The position numbers and the translations under genes were made by a program. A stretch of DNA of 64,000 nucleotides from Phenylobacterium sp. Root700 (GTDB lineage Bacteria; Pseudomonadota; Alphaproteobacteria; Caulobacterales; Caulobacteraceae). Below are positions 45,198-59,549 of this stretch, one piece after another. The notes under the pieces are model-generated. The model was not told where the DNA came from. It ran no database searches and saw only the letters and a program-made list of their open reading frames with translations. Every line of letters starts with the position of its first letter. Within the stretch, counting starts at the first letter, position 1. The stretch lies in the NCBI RefSeq assembly GCF_001429025.1, contig NZ_LMHT01000011.1:144872-208871 (forward strand). Reading direction: 5' to 3'.

Positions 45198-45800
45198 TCA
45201 ATCCCAGCCGGGTTGCTTCTTGCGGCGGGGCGTCAACAGGCCGGGGTAGGGGCCCTTGCCGATCTTGTACTCACACCAGACATCGTCCTTCGGGCATTCA
45301 AACACGCCGTCGAACGCCTTCTTCAGCTTGGGGCTGACGACGGCGTAGGCGCGGGCGTCCTTCGCGCCGGCGGCCAGCTTTTCGTCGCAGGCCGCTCGCT
45401 CGGCCTTGGTGAGCGAAAGGAAGTTCGCAGATCGACAGCCGACGCCGGTGCGCAAGGATCGACGCACGCCCTCCTGCTCCGGCGGTCCAGCTTCGCGCAC
45501 CTGCCAAGCGCCGCTGTTCGGCGCCGCCTGGGGCGTGACTTTCACCGCGGGCCCGGCGGGCCCCGCTGGGCGTGACGGTCGTTCCGAATGGTGTTCGCTG
45601 ACCGGCGTCGGCGGGCGCTTTTGCTTCTCCGGCGCCGACGGCATGGGCCGCCGCCACGGCGGCGCTAGCATCACGTCGACGACGGTCTCCCGGCGCGCGG
45701 GTTCCTCAGGCGTCCGGAGCAGCCCGATAACCAGAAATCCATGCAGAGCCATCGCCAGCAGGACCGCCAGGGCGGACCGTGGACCGGACCTCTTGTGCAA
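45198..45800 (-). CDS. TonB-like inner-membrane-anchored periplasmic protein
   Basis: 200 residues from a TTG start at 45800 (GAAGG eight bases upstream). One N-terminal helix (ALAVLLAMALHGFLVIGLL) is followed by a Pro-rich periplasmic linker (about residues 35-95, with several PxxP-like runs) and a C-terminal domain with four Cys (GVGCRSANF, RAACDEKL, FECPKDDVWCEYK). The start and linker resemble TonB proteins, but the C-terminal domain is not the standard TonB fold and no exbB/exbD is nearby. Function unknown. Confidence 0.65.
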   Translation of the reverse strand: MHKRSGPRSALAVLLAMALHGFLVIGLLRTPEEPARRETVVDVMLAPPWRRPMPSAPEKQKRPPTPVSEHHSERPSRPAGPAGPAVKVTPQAAPNSGAWQVREAGPPEQEGVRRSLRTGVGCRSANFLSLTKAERAACDEKLAAGAKDARAYAVVSPKLKKAFDGVFECPKDDVWCEYKIGKGPYPGLLTPRRKKQPGWD

Positions 45801-45928
45801 AACTGAACCTTCAAGCGTGACCAGACGGCCCCCGCCGCCAATCGAGACGGGCGGTGCGGCGGGACTATGGCGCAAGCCTGTCGCGCGCCAGGGATCCCGC
45901 AATATTCTTCGCCGGACGACGCCTGCGA

Positions 45929-49022
<3,094 letters not shown>

Positions 49023-49030
<8 letters not shown>

Positions 49031-49508
49031 TCCGACGCTGAACCCCGTGCGCAGCTTCGTCTGGCCCCTGCTTCTGGCGGGCGGCGCTGTCTTCGCCGCC
49101 GCGGCCCCGGCTCAAGCCCAACAGCGCGACGCCCCGCCGCCGGTCCAGAGCGTCGCCGCCCAGCAACCGTCCAGGGCCCAGCAGCTCATGGGCGACATCG
49201 CGCCGAAGCTGGCGGAGCTGACCGACGAGGTGCTGCTCGGCGATGTCTGGGAACGCCCGCAACTCTCCAAGCGCGACCGCAGCCTGGTGACGGTCTCCGC
49301 CCTGGTGGCGCTCAACCGCCCTGATCAGCTCCGCTCCCACATCAGGCTCGCGCGTCAGAACGGCGTCACCGAGGTGGAGATCGTCGAAGCGATCACCCAG
49401 CTGGCTTTCTACTCCGGCTGGCCCAACGCGATCTCGGCGGTGGGTGTCGCTCGGGAGGTTTTCAAATCTGACGTCGGCGCGCCGCCGCAAAAGGAGAACG
49501 GAAAATGA
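49023..49508 (+). CDS. Exported carboxymuconolactone decarboxylase-family protein
   Basis: 161 residues from a TTG start overlapping the hydrolase stop, with GGAGGAG seven bases upstream. It has an N-terminal signal (VWPLLLAGGAVFAAAAPAQAQ) and a CMD-family body: WERPQLSKRDRSLVTVSALV and NGVTEVEIVEAITQLAFYSGWPNA. No CxxC, so not an AhpD-type peroxidase. Periplasmic location is unusual for this family, which is generally cytoplasmic. Confidence 0.85.
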
Positions 49509-50002
49509 GAACCATCGCCGCGCCTGTCGCTTGCATCGTCTTGGCCGCTTCGGCCGCCAGCGCCCAAGCCATGCCGATCACGATCGACCGCTCAAAGTCC
49601 GAGCCGCCCGTCGCCGGCGCTCCCAACTTCACCGGTGCGGTCAGCGTGAGTTCCCGCTTCCAACGGCAAGGACCGGCGCGCGTCGGCGGCGGGGTTGTCC
49701 GCTTCGAGCGCGGCGCGCGGACGGCCTGGCATACCCATCCGCTGGGCCAGACCCTCTTCGTGACGACAGGCGTCGGACAGGTTCAGAAGTGGGGCGGTCC
49801 GGTCGAAGAAATACGCCCCGGCGACGTGGTGTGGATTCCGCCAGGCGTGAAGCACTGGCATGGCGCCACGCCCTGGTCGGGGATGACCCACATCGCCGTC
49901 TCGGAGACGCTGGACGGCCGGTCCGTCGTCTGGATGGAGGCCGTCTCCGACGAAGATCGCAGCGCTGATCCCGACGCCGGGTACGGCCCGTCCAAGGGGT
50001 GA
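49505..50002 (+). CDS. Exported cupin-domain protein
   Basis: 165-residue single-domain cupin with signal peptide [20 protein letters not shown]. Metal ligands appear in [16 protein letters not shown] (two His, one Gln where Glu is usual) and the second motif [23 protein letters not shown] precedes the ATG, which overlaps the previous stop by 4 bp. Similar cupin-CMD pairs occur in redox or aromatic gene clusters, but the reaction is unknown. Confidence 0.87.
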   Translation: MRTIAAPVACIVLAASAASAQAMPITIDRSKSEPPVAGAPNFTGAVSVSSRFQRQGPARVGGGVVRFERGARTAWHTHPLGQTLFVTTGVGQVQKWGGPVEEIRPGDVVWIPPGVKHWHGATPWSGMTHIAVSETLDGRSVVWMEAVSDEDRSADPDAGYGPSKG

Positions 50003-50005
50003 GGG

Positions 50006-50875
50006 TCAGGTCGGCGCCACCGCCTTGCGGTAGAGGTGCCAGGAGGCGTGGCCGAGCACTGGCAGGACCACGATGAGCCCTACGAGCGCGGGCAGTGATC
50101 CGATCACCAGGGCGGCGACGACGACCAGGCCCCAGAGCGCCATCGTCACCGGATTCTGGGCGACGACCTTGAGCGAGGTCTTGATCGCCACGTCCAGGTC
50201 CACGTGCCGGTCGAGGAGCAGCGGGAAGGAGACTACGCTCAAGGCGAACGCGGCGACCGCATAGAGGAAGCCGACGCCGATCCCGACCCCGATCATCCAC
50301 CGTCCTTCGCCAGTGGCGAACACCTGCCGCACGAAGCCGTCCACGGTGGCGGGCGGTCCGTTCGCGAAAGCTATCAGGCTGATCTCGTAGGCTGTGGCCA
50401 GCCACAGGACAAAGAGGGCGACAAGGATTAGGCCCATCCCCACGATGGAGCCGATCGCGGGCGAGCGAAATACGCCGACGGCGTTCACCCAGCTTACCGT
50501 CTCGCCCCGTTCGCGGCGGCGGCTGACCTCATAGAGGCCGACGGCGGCGACCGGTCCGAGCAGCGCGAAGCCGGAGAGGAGTGGGAAGATCATCGGCAGC
50601 AGGTCGTAGCGCGAGGCGAAGGTCGCCAACGCCAGCCCGGCCAGCGGATAGATGATCACGATGAAGATCACGTCGTCGCGCGCGGCGGCGAAGTCGGCCA
50701 ATCCCTTTCGCAATGAATCCCATAGGTCGGCCGCCTCGATGCGGCGGACCTGGGGCGTCACGCGGGCCGCCGCACGGGCGGCCGGATCGCTACGTCGATG
50801 TTCCCCAGCGAAGGGCCAAGTCAGCCCCTTCAGCAGATACTCGAATGGATTTACGATATGATTTCGGGTCGCCAT
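50006..50875 (-). CDS. DUF2189-family integral membrane protein
   Basis: 289 residues with about six hydrophobic helices ([99 protein letters not shown]). [20 protein letters not shown] is a DUF2189 hallmark. Function unknown. Leftward, converging on the cupin gene 4 bp away. Confidence 0.87.
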   Translation of the reverse strand: MATRNHIVNPFEYLLKGLTWPFAGEHRRSDPAARAAARVTPQVRRIEAADLWDSLRKGLADFAAARDDVIFIVIIYPLAGLALATFASRYDLLPMIFPLLSGFALLGPVAAVGLYEVSRRRERGETVSWVNAVGVFRSPAIGSIVGMGLILVALFVLWLATAYEISLIAFANGPPATVDGFVRQVFATGEGRWMIGVGIGVGFLYAVAAFALSVVSFPLLLDRHVDLDVAIKTSLKVVAQNPVTMALWGLVVVAALVIGSLPALVGLIVVLPVLGHASWHLYRKAVAPT

Positions 50876-51142
50876 TGCATATCTCCGGCCCCATCAGGGG
50901 GCGCGGCCGGCGCAAGACTCCCGCTAGTTGAGCCGGTGTCTGACACGGGCCGTCACTCTGCAGATCGTAACCTCAGCCTACCACGAAGCAGCGCTTGGGC
51001 GCTATCCATGACACGCCGATCAGGGCGCGCCGCAAAAACGTCGCCGCATCAGCGACGGAACATCCTCGCCCGCTCGTTTTAGCCCATAAGCCGTGCGGTC
51101 AAGCCGCCGCCTCCCTCGTGTCCAGACTCCAGGATTGTTGTT
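50876..51142. other. 267-bp intergenic region before a TonB receptor
   Basis: Divergent gap between the DUF2189 gene and a TonB receptor. No gene is supported; both promoters should be here but no clear hexamers or palindrome were found. Confidence 0.4.
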
Positions 51143-53677
51143 TTGAGTTTCGCTCCCGCCATCGGCCGCGTTCCGGCCGGCCTGATCCTTCGCCTCCTGG
51201 CCGGCGCTGCGCTTGCAGCCCTCGCAGTCGGGAGCGCCCAGGCGCAGACCTCCGACCTTGGCGATGAGACCGAAGTCGAGGAACTGGTGGTCACCGCCGG
51301 GCGCACCCTGCCTGGCCAGGTCATTGGCGACATCGCGCCGGAGCTGTCGATTTCGCCTCGCGAGATCCGGGCCTATGGCGCGGCGAGCGTCACCGAGCTG
51401 CTCGACGCCCTGGCGCCCCAGACGACCAGCGGGCAGGGCGGGGGCGGGCGGCCGGTCGTCCTGATCAACGGCGCGCGGACCTCCGGCTTCTCCGAGATCC
51501 GCGATCTGCCCACCGAGGCCATCGCCCGCGTCGACATCCTGCCGGAGGAAGTCTCGCTCAAGTACGGCTATCCGGCCGATCAGAAGGTGGTCAACATCGT
51601 GCTGCGCCAGCGCTTTCGCGCCTGGCTGGCCGAGGGCGCGGCGACCACGCCCACGCAGCCTGGCGGCGGCGCGACCACGGGCGCGCATGGCGGCCTGCTG
51701 AAGATCGGGCAGGGGCGTCGCCTGACGCTCGACGCCAAGGTGACGCAGGTCGAACCCATCCTGGAAAGCGACCGCGACGTGGCCGGCGGCGAGGGCGCGT
51801 TCCGCACCCTGCAGCCCGGCTCGACCGACGTGACGCTGAACGCCGTGCTGGCCCAACCGCTGGGCCGCGGCGTCTCGGGAACCATCAACGGGACCTTCCA
51901 GTCCACCGAAAGCCAGGCCAGGCTCGGCCGGTCGTCTCTTTCGGGCGAGCCGCTGATCCGGCGATCGGACGTCGACGACAGCCGCCTGGCCGGCGTGCTC
52001 AGCGGCGCCTATGCGGGCTGGCAATGGTCCTACACCGGCGAGCTGGCCTACGACGTGGCGAAGTCGACGACCGACCGCGCCTTGAGCAGCCTGGCCTACA
52101 CCGACCGCACGCGGGCGGTCACGACCTCGGCGCAGTCCGACATCGTGCTGAACCGGGCGCTCTGGTCCCTGCCGGCCGGCCAGGTCAGTTCGACCCTGAC
52201 GGGCCGCGTCTCAAGGATGGAGCTCGAGAGCGACGCCCTACGCGCCGGCGCCAGCCAATCGAGCGACCTGACCCGCAGCATCGGCCAGGTGCAGGCCAGC
52301 TTCGACGTTCCGATCACCCGGGCCGGAGAGGGCCTGGGCGAGGCGCTTGGAAAGGTCTCTGGCAATCTCAACCTCGGCGTCCAGAACCTGTCCGACTTCG
52401 GCGAGCTGGCGAGCATCGGCTATGGCCTGAACTGGACCCCGGTGAAGCCGCTCCGGGTGATGGCTTCGTTCAGCCGCACCGACCAGGCGCCGACCATGAA
52501 TCAGCTGGGCGACCCCGTGACCGCGACGCCCGGCGTGCGGGTGTTCGACTTCGAGCGGGGCGAGACCGTGGAGGTGATCCGCGTCAGCGGCGGCTCGGCC
52601 GACCTCGACGGCGGCCGCCGCGACGTCCTGAAGCTCGGCGTCAGCTACAAGCCGTTCGACAAGACCAACCTGTCGTTCCAGGCGAACTACGTCTCGACCC
52701 GTACCGAAGACGCCGTCGTCGCCTTCCCATCGGCCTCGACCCAGGTGGAGGCCGCTTTTCCCGATCGGTTCCGGCGCGACGCCGACGGGGTGCTGGTGCA
52801 GGTTGACGCCCGGCCGGTGAACTTCGCACGCCAGTCGCGCGACGAGCTCCGCTGGGGCTTCACCTATTCACGGCCTGTGGGGCCGACCCCCAGTCCCGAG
52901 GCTATCGCCGCCATGCGGCGGCGGGCGGCTGGAGGCGGCGCGCCCCGCGCCGAAGGCCAGCGAGGCGCCGAGGATTCATCGACGAGCGGACGTCCTGCGG
53001 CTGGCGAGCCCCAGCCCGGCGCCGCGCCGGCGGAGGCCCCTCGGGAAGGGGCCCAGGCGGCGGCGCGTCCCGGCGAAGGCGCCGGGCCGCCATCGGCCGG
53101 AGGGCCGGCCGGCGGACCGGGCGGCTTCATGGGCGGTCCGGGCGGCGGCGGGCGGCCTGGCGGCGGGTTCGGGGGCTTTGGCGGCGGCGGGCCACGCGGC
53201 GGCGTCTTCCAGATCGGCCTCTATCATACGGTGGCGTTCCGCGATGAGGTGCTGATCCGGCCCGGCTTGCCGGTGCTTGACCTGTTGGACGGCGGCGCTC
53301 TTGGCTCTGGCGGCGGATCGCCCCGCCACCAGGTCGACCTTCAGACGAACTTCACCCGCGCCGGGCTCGGCGTGGCGATGAACGCCAAATGGAAGAGTGC
53401 GACCTACGTCGATGGCGGCGCGAGCGGCGAGAACCTGGAGTTCGAGGACTTCGCCACCGTCAACCTGCGTCTGTTCGCGGACCTGGGCGCCCAGCCGATC
53501 GCGCGCGAGCATCGGTGGCTGCGCGGCGCGCGCGCCACGCTGTCGATCGACAATCTCTTCGACGCACGTCAGGACGTGCGCACGCCGGCCGGGGTCACGC
53601 CGATCAGCTACCAGCCCGACATCATGGATCCGGTCGGCCGCTCCGTGCGTCTGACCGTGCGCAAGCTGATCTTCTGA
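51143..53677 (+). CDS. TonB-dependent receptor-like outer membrane protein with Gly/Pro-rich insert
   Basis: 844 residues from a TTG start (AGGA eight bases upstream). Signal peptide ends SAQAQT; VEELVVTAGRTLP is TonB-box-like; the plug has VVLINGARTSGFSEIRDLP and VDILPEEVSLKYGY. Around residues 590-690 lies a low-complexity insert rich in Gly, Pro, Ala and Arg (for example GGPGGFMGGPGGGG), then barrel sequence resumes (VFQIGLYHTVAFRDEVLIRP) and ends VRLTVRKLIF. The insert is probably an extracellular or periplasmic loop and is absent from the other receptors here. Ligand unknown. Confidence 0.88.
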   Translation: MSFAPAIGRVPAGLILRLLAGAALAALAVGSAQAQTSDLGDETEVEELVVTAGRTLPGQVIGDIAPELSISPREIRAYGAASVTELLDALAPQTTSGQGGGGRPVVLINGARTSGFSEIRDLPTEAIARVDILPEEVSLKYGYPADQKVVNIVLRQRFRAWLAEGAATTPTQPGGGATTGAHGGLLKIGQGRRLTLDAKVTQVEPILESDRDVAGGEGAFRTLQPGSTDVTLNAVLAQPLGRGVSGTINGTFQSTESQARLGRSSLSGEPLIRRSDVDDSRLAGVLSGAYAGWQWSYTGELAYDVAKSTTDRALSSLAYTDRTRAVTTSAQSDIVLNRALWSLPAGQVSSTLTGRVSRMELESDALRAGASQSSDLTRSIGQVQASFDVPITRAGEGLGEALGKVSGNLNLGVQNLSDFGELASIGYGLNWTPVKPLRVMASFSRTDQAPTMNQLGDPVTATPGVRVFDFERGETVEVIRVSGGSADLDGGRRDVLKLGVSYKPFDKTNLSFQANYVSTRTEDAVVAFPSASTQVEAAFPDRFRRDADGVLVQVDARPVNFARQSRDELRWGFTYSRPVGPTPSPEAIAAMRRRAAGGGAPRAEGQRGAEDSSTSGRPAAGEPQPGAAPAEAPREGAQAAARPGEGAGPPSAGGPAGGPGGFMGGPGGGGRPGGGFGGFGGGGPRGGVFQIGLYHTVAFRDEVLIRPGLPVLDLLDGGALGSGGGSPRHQVDLQTNFTRAGLGVAMNAKWKSATYVDGGASGENLEFEDFATVNLRLFADLGAQPIAREHRWLRGARATLSIDNLFDARQDVRTPAGVTPISYQPDIMDPVGRSVRLTVRKLIF

Positions 53678-53686
53678 CCGCCTTGC

Positions 53687-53721
53687 CCCTGGTGGCGGGT
53701 GTCTTCCGGTCACCACCAGGG
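53687..53721 (+). terminator. Hairpin after the TonB receptor
   Basis: CCCTGGTGG (53687-53695) pairs with CCACCAGGG (53713-53721), 17-base loop, 9 bp after the stop. Confidence 0.5.
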
Positions 53722-53816
53722 ATTTGGTTCGCACCTCGCCAAGGTCCGGCAACTGCGGACATTGGGCCCCAGGCGAAATGTCGTCGTCCGCACAAGCGGG
53801 CCGGGGGAGGCTGGAT

Positions 53817-55574
53817 ATGTCTGTTTTCAAGCACGGGGTCCGGCCGTTGTCGCGTCGCCATAGCCTCGCCGCGATGTTCGTTGCGGGAGCTGGTCTAACT
53901 GCGCTCCTCGGGGCGCCGGCCTTCGCGGCCGAGGCTGACCTTGTCCTGTTCAACGGCAAGGTCATCACCGTCGACAAGGCGTTCTCGGTTCAGCAGGCCC
54001 TGGCTGTTCGCGGCGGCAAGATCGTCGCCGTCGGGGGGGCTGAGGTGGCCGCCGAGTACACCGCGCCGGTCAGGATCGACCTGAAGGGCCGGACGGTGAT
54101 GCCGGGCTTCATCGACACTCATCTCCACGTCATTCCGCTGGCGCCCCGACAGGTCGATATCCTCGGCGCGAAATCGATCGAAGACATCAAGGCTTTGGTC
54201 CGCGCGAAGGCGGCGGCGCTTGGCCCCGGCGAGTGGATCACCGGCTACGGATGGGACGAGGCGCTCTTCACCGAGAAGCGCAATCTTGTGAAGGCCGATC
54301 TCGATCAGGCCGCGCCCAACAATCCCGTGGCCCTCACCCGCGCCGGCGGCCACTCGATCGCCGGCAACAGCTTGGCCCTCAAGATCGCCAAAATCGACAA
54401 GGTCACCGCTGATCCACCCGGCGGACTGATCGAAAAAGGGCCGGACGGCGAACCGAACGGCATTGTTCGCGAGCGCAACAGTCTCTTCCTCGACCATGTT
54501 CCGGCTGAGACCTGGGCGGAAATGAAGGGCCCCTACATCGCCGCGATGCGCAAGCTGCCGCCGCTGGGCATCACCAGCTTCCATTCGGCGAGCACCTCGA
54601 TCGACGACGAACCGGTCGGCGCCGGCGGGCTGGCCAATTCCGGGGCCGGCCTGACCATTCGGCGGTTGCAGGAAATTCAACGCGACACCGACCACACCCT
54701 GCCGCGGGTCACGGCCTACATCGCCTTCCCGGGCGAGGCGCGGATGAAGGCGTTCGGGCGCAAGAGCGGCGACGGCGACGAATGGGTCCGGGTCGGCGGG
54801 ATCGGCGAGATGCCCGTCGACGGCGGGTTCACCGGCCCCACGGCCTGGACGCTCGCGGACTACAAGGGGTTGCCTGGCTTCCGGGGGAAGGGCCGCTACA
54901 CCGACGCCGAACTGCAGGCAATCGTCGACGCCTCGGCACGTAACGGCTGGCAGATGGCCATGCACGCCATCGGCGACGCCGCCATCGTCCAGACGGTGAA
55001 CGCCTACGCCAAGGCGCTCGACAGCTATCCCGAGGTCCGGGCGCGCGATCACCGGTGGTTCCTCGATCACTTCACGATCATGCCGGCGGACGCGACCATG
55101 ACCAAGATGGCGGACTACAAGGTCCGCATCGCCCAGCAGCCGAACTTCCTCTACAATCTGGAGGGGCGCTACCGCTCGACGCTCGACGACTGGCGTCTGG
55201 AGCACAACAACTCCGTCGCAACGCCGTCGAAGAAGTTCGGCATTCCGGTCGCTTTCGGCTCGGACAACCTGCCGATCGGTCCGATGGTCGGCGTCTACGC
55301 CGCGGTGACCCGCAAGGGGATGTCGGGCGAAGTGATCGGACCGCAGGAAGCCGTCAGCATCCAGGAGGCGATCCGCGCCTACACCGAGGTCGGCGCCTAC
55401 CTCTCCTGGGAGGAAAAGCTGAAGGGGACCCTCGAGGTCGGCAAGCTCGGCGACATGATCGTGCTCGACGCCGATCCGCTGACGGTCGACCCGGGCGGCC
55501 TGCGCGACATCAAGGTCGACCTCACGATCATCAACGGCAAGGTCGTCTACGAGCGCGGTCTCTCCCGTCCGTAG
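53817..55574 (+). CDS. Exported amidohydrolase (YtcJ-like)
   Basis: 585-residue metal-dependent hydrolase. A Tat-like signal (LSRRHSLAAMFVAGAG) ends AFAAE; the metal motif HLHV is in PGFIDTHLHVIPL (near residue 105), with MHAIGDAAI later and Asp in FGSDNLPIGP; ISAFAAYT-type C-terminal sequence appears as SIQEAIRAYTEVGAYLS. This is the amidohydrolase_3 architecture. GGGAGG six bases upstream fixes the ATG at 53817. The substrate (amide, carbamate or imidate) is unknown. Confidence 0.9.
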   Translation: MSVFKHGVRPLSRRHSLAAMFVAGAGLTALLGAPAFAAEADLVLFNGKVITVDKAFSVQQALAVRGGKIVAVGGAEVAAEYTAPVRIDLKGRTVMPGFIDTHLHVIPLAPRQVDILGAKSIEDIKALVRAKAAALGPGEWITGYGWDEALFTEKRNLVKADLDQAAPNNPVALTRAGGHSIAGNSLALKIAKIDKVTADPPGGLIEKGPDGEPNGIVRERNSLFLDHVPAETWAEMKGPYIAAMRKLPPLGITSFHSASTSIDDEPVGAGGLANSGAGLTIRRLQEIQRDTDHTLPRVTAYIAFPGEARMKAFGRKSGDGDEWVRVGGIGEMPVDGGFTGPTAWTLADYKGLPGFRGKGRYTDAELQAIVDASARNGWQMAMHAIGDAAIVQTVNAYAKALDSYPEVRARDHRWFLDHFTIMPADATMTKMADYKVRIAQQPNFLYNLEGRYRSTLDDWRLEHNNSVATPSKKFGIPVAFGSDNLPIGPMVGVYAAVTRKGMSGEVIGPQEAVSIQEAIRAYTEVGAYLSWEEKLKGTLEVGKLGDMIVLDADPLTVDPGGLRDIKVDLTIINGKVVYERGLSRP

Positions 55575-57200
<1,626 letters not shown>

Positions 57201-57205
57201 TAAGC

Positions 57206-58447
57206 CTAGGCCTCATCACTCGGCGCGCCCACTCGCCAGACCAGGAGCAGGGCGGCCGAGCCTCCAATGATAACCACGGGAAGCAAGCCGGTCAGTACTT
57301 CGGCCGGACTCCGACCAGCACCGATCAGGACGGCCGCGACCAGTGGTCCGGCGGCGGAGCCCATGCGCCCGGCGGCGACAGCCGCGCCGACGCCCATCCC
57401 TCGGATGCGGGTCGGATAGCAGCTGGGCGCCGCTGAATAGAGTATCGCCTGGGTCGCCATGACCGCCCACCCCAAGAGGGCGCCCACCGCGGCCGACAGC
57501 CCAAGGGTGGACGGGGTCGCGGCAAGGAGGGCGAGGCAGCCGGCGACGCCGGCATAGGACAGCAACACCGATGGGCGGCGCCACCGCCCGTCCATCAAGG
57601 CGCCGGCCGCAACCGCCCCGGCGGCGCCGGCCAGATTGAACACGATCTGGACGATCGAAGCCTCAGGCTTGCTGAGCCCCCGGGCGACCAGAAGCGAGGG
57701 CAGCCAATTGAGCAGCAGGTAGAGCACCAGGAGGGTGAAGGCGAAGCTCAGCCACAGCAGCAGGGTGTTGGCCGCGCGCCGCTCGCCAAGCAGCGCCTTG
57801 GCGAAACCCTCGCGCGGCGGGCCGCTTTCTGCGGCAAGCGTCTTGAACTGCCATGACTCCGGCAGGAAAAACGCCAGCAGGGGCGCGGCGACCAGGGGCG
57901 CGAAGCCGCCGATATAGAAGACCATGCGCCAGTCGCCGCCCTCGGCGCCAAGCAGGGTTGAGAGGCTGGCCAAGGCTCCGCCGAGCGGCATCCCGCAGTA
58001 CATGAGCGAGACCGCCAGGTTGCGACGATTGGCGGGAACGTTTTCGGCGACGAGCGCGATGAGGTTCGGCAGCGCGCCGCCCAATCCGACGCCCGTGAGA
58101 AACCGCATTCCGAACAGCACCTCGACGTTCGCGGCGTGGGCCGTGCCGATCGAGAACAGTCCAAATACGACGACGGCGCAGATCAGGACGATCTTGCGCC
58201 CGTAGAGGTCGGCGAGCGCTCCACCGAAGGCGGCTCCGAGAATGAGCCCGAACGTGCTCGCACTAAAGAACCAGCCGAGTTCGCTCGGCCCCATGCCGAA
58301 GAGCGGCGCGATCTTCGGCGCGGCGACGCCGGCGGCCTGAAGATCGATTCCCTCAAATATGGTCACCAGGAGGCAGAGGGCGACGGTCCGCAGGGCTTTG
58401 GACCCAGTGTCGCTCGCCCCGCTGTTGGCCAGTGGGATTGTGGGCAT
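57206..58447 (-). CDS. MFS aromatic acid transporter, MhpT/PcaK (AAHS) type
   Basis: 413-residue transporter with about 12 helices. FEGIDLQAAGVAAPKIAPLFG is the aromatic acid:H+ symporter signature (Asp in helix 1), GGALADLYGRKIVLI is the loop 2-3 motif, and GGALPNLIALVAENVP with AVSLMYCGMPLGGALA is very like E. coli MhpT. GAGGAG precedes the ATG at 58447. Convergent with pobA (5 bp apart), it probably imports 4-hydroxybenzoate or a related aromatic acid. Confidence 0.9.
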   Translation of the reverse strand: MPTIPLANSGASDTGSKALRTVALCLLVTIFEGIDLQAAGVAAPKIAPLFGMGPSELGWFFSASTFGLILGAAFGGALADLYGRKIVLICAVVVFGLFSIGTAHAANVEVLFGMRFLTGVGLGGALPNLIALVAENVPANRRNLAVSLMYCGMPLGGALASLSTLLGAEGGDWRMVFYIGGFAPLVAAPLLAFFLPESWQFKTLAAESGPPREGFAKALLGERRAANTLLLWLSFAFTLLVLYLLLNWLPSLLVARGLSKPEASIVQIVFNLAGAAGAVAAGALMDGRWRRPSVLLSYAGVAGCLALLAATPSTLGLSAAVGALLGWAVMATQAILYSAAPSCYPTRIRGMGVGAAVAAGRMGSAAGPLVAAVLIGAGRSPAEVLTGLLPVVIIGGSAALLLVWRVGAPSDEA

Positions 58448-58691
58448 TCCAACTCCTCGTCGCGGCAGGTCGCGACTCATCTGGCTCCACCCTGGATAAT
58501 GGCATGCGGGTCGAGGCGTCTGTCCCACGAGATAGCGACAGCTCGCGCACGGCGTGGCGACCTGGACGAAGGCTCCGCGGCGCCTTGAGTCTTCGCAATC
58601 ACCACGACGTGCCGGGGCGTGGCGTCTGAGGCGATCTCGTCATAGTGTGGGGGACTAAAGTCATGTGAAAATGGCTGTCGGGGGAGACGAT

Positions 58692-59507
58692 ATGCTCGCA
58701 GGCGATCGCGCGGCTGGCGGCGGGTTTGCGCGCGCCGCCCACTTGGTTCTCGATGTGGGCAAGCCGACCTTCGCCGCCGCCTTCTCCACCTATCTGCGGC
58801 AGAGCGCCAATATCCAAGACTACATGATCGTGGCCTATCCGCGCTCGCCAAACCAAGCGCCGGGGTGCCTGTTGAGCGCCAGTCCCGCCGCGCCGCAGTT
58901 GGCCCACCTCTATCGGGAGGCGTTCTACAAGCTCGATCCGAACCGCTCGATCATATTCAACGATCTCGACGAGGACGAGGTGTGCACCCTTCCTGCGTTG
59001 GGAGATGAGCACTACGATCCATCTTATAGAGAGGCGATATTTCAGAGTAATGGCATAATAGACAAGTTCGCCACGGCGTTCTGGCGCAATGATATATGCT
59101 ATTACGTCAACTACTATAGAATGAACGGGCAGAGTTCATTTTCGATCTCGGATCGAGATGAACTTTCCGAAGTCGGAAATTTGCTGTCAAAGATTGTGGC
59201 GAGGCATTTTGAAAGCTTCGATACCGGCCGTCGCTCTCCAGGATCTCCGATGTCCCATGAGAGCCTCTGCAGGATGGTTCAGGAGCTCTCGTCGGCCTCC
59301 CCACTGACGACACGCGAGGCGCAGGTCTGTGCTCTCATTCTGATGGGCTGCAGTTCGGAGGCGATTGCTCTGCGGCTCGACATCGCGGTCAACAGCGTCC
59401 TCACCTATCGGCGGCGCGCGTATGAGCGCCTATCGATCACATCGCAAAACGAGCTCTTCGCGAAAGTGCTCACACGGCTCAGCGCCTCCCAACTCGGCGC
59501 GTCATGA
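58692..59507 (+). CDS. LuxR-family transcriptional regulator
   Basis: 271 residues. The C-terminal HTH is LTTREAQVCALILMGCSSEA then LRLDIAVNSVLTYRRRAYER. The first 190 residues form a sensory region with no recognised domain (YREAFYKLDPNRSIIFNDL). GGGGAG at 58681-58686 supports the ATG at 58692. The stretch 59015-59220 is clearly AT-richer than neighbouring genes. Divergent from the transporter, it likely controls aromatic uptake. Confidence 0.87.
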   Translation: MLAGDRAAGGGFARAAHLVLDVGKPTFAAAFSTYLRQSANIQDYMIVAYPRSPNQAPGCLLSASPAAPQLAHLYREAFYKLDPNRSIIFNDLDEDEVCTLPALGDEHYDPSYREAIFQSNGIIDKFATAFWRNDICYYVNYYRMNGQSSFSISDRDELSEVGNLLSKIVARHFESFDTGRRSPGSPMSHESLCRMVQELSSASPLTTREAQVCALILMGCSSEAIALRLDIAVNSVLTYRRRAYERLSITSQNELFAKVLTRLSASQLGAS

Positions 59508-59549
59508 GGCATCGCCAGGATGGGCGAGGGACGCGGCGGCTGGCGCGGA

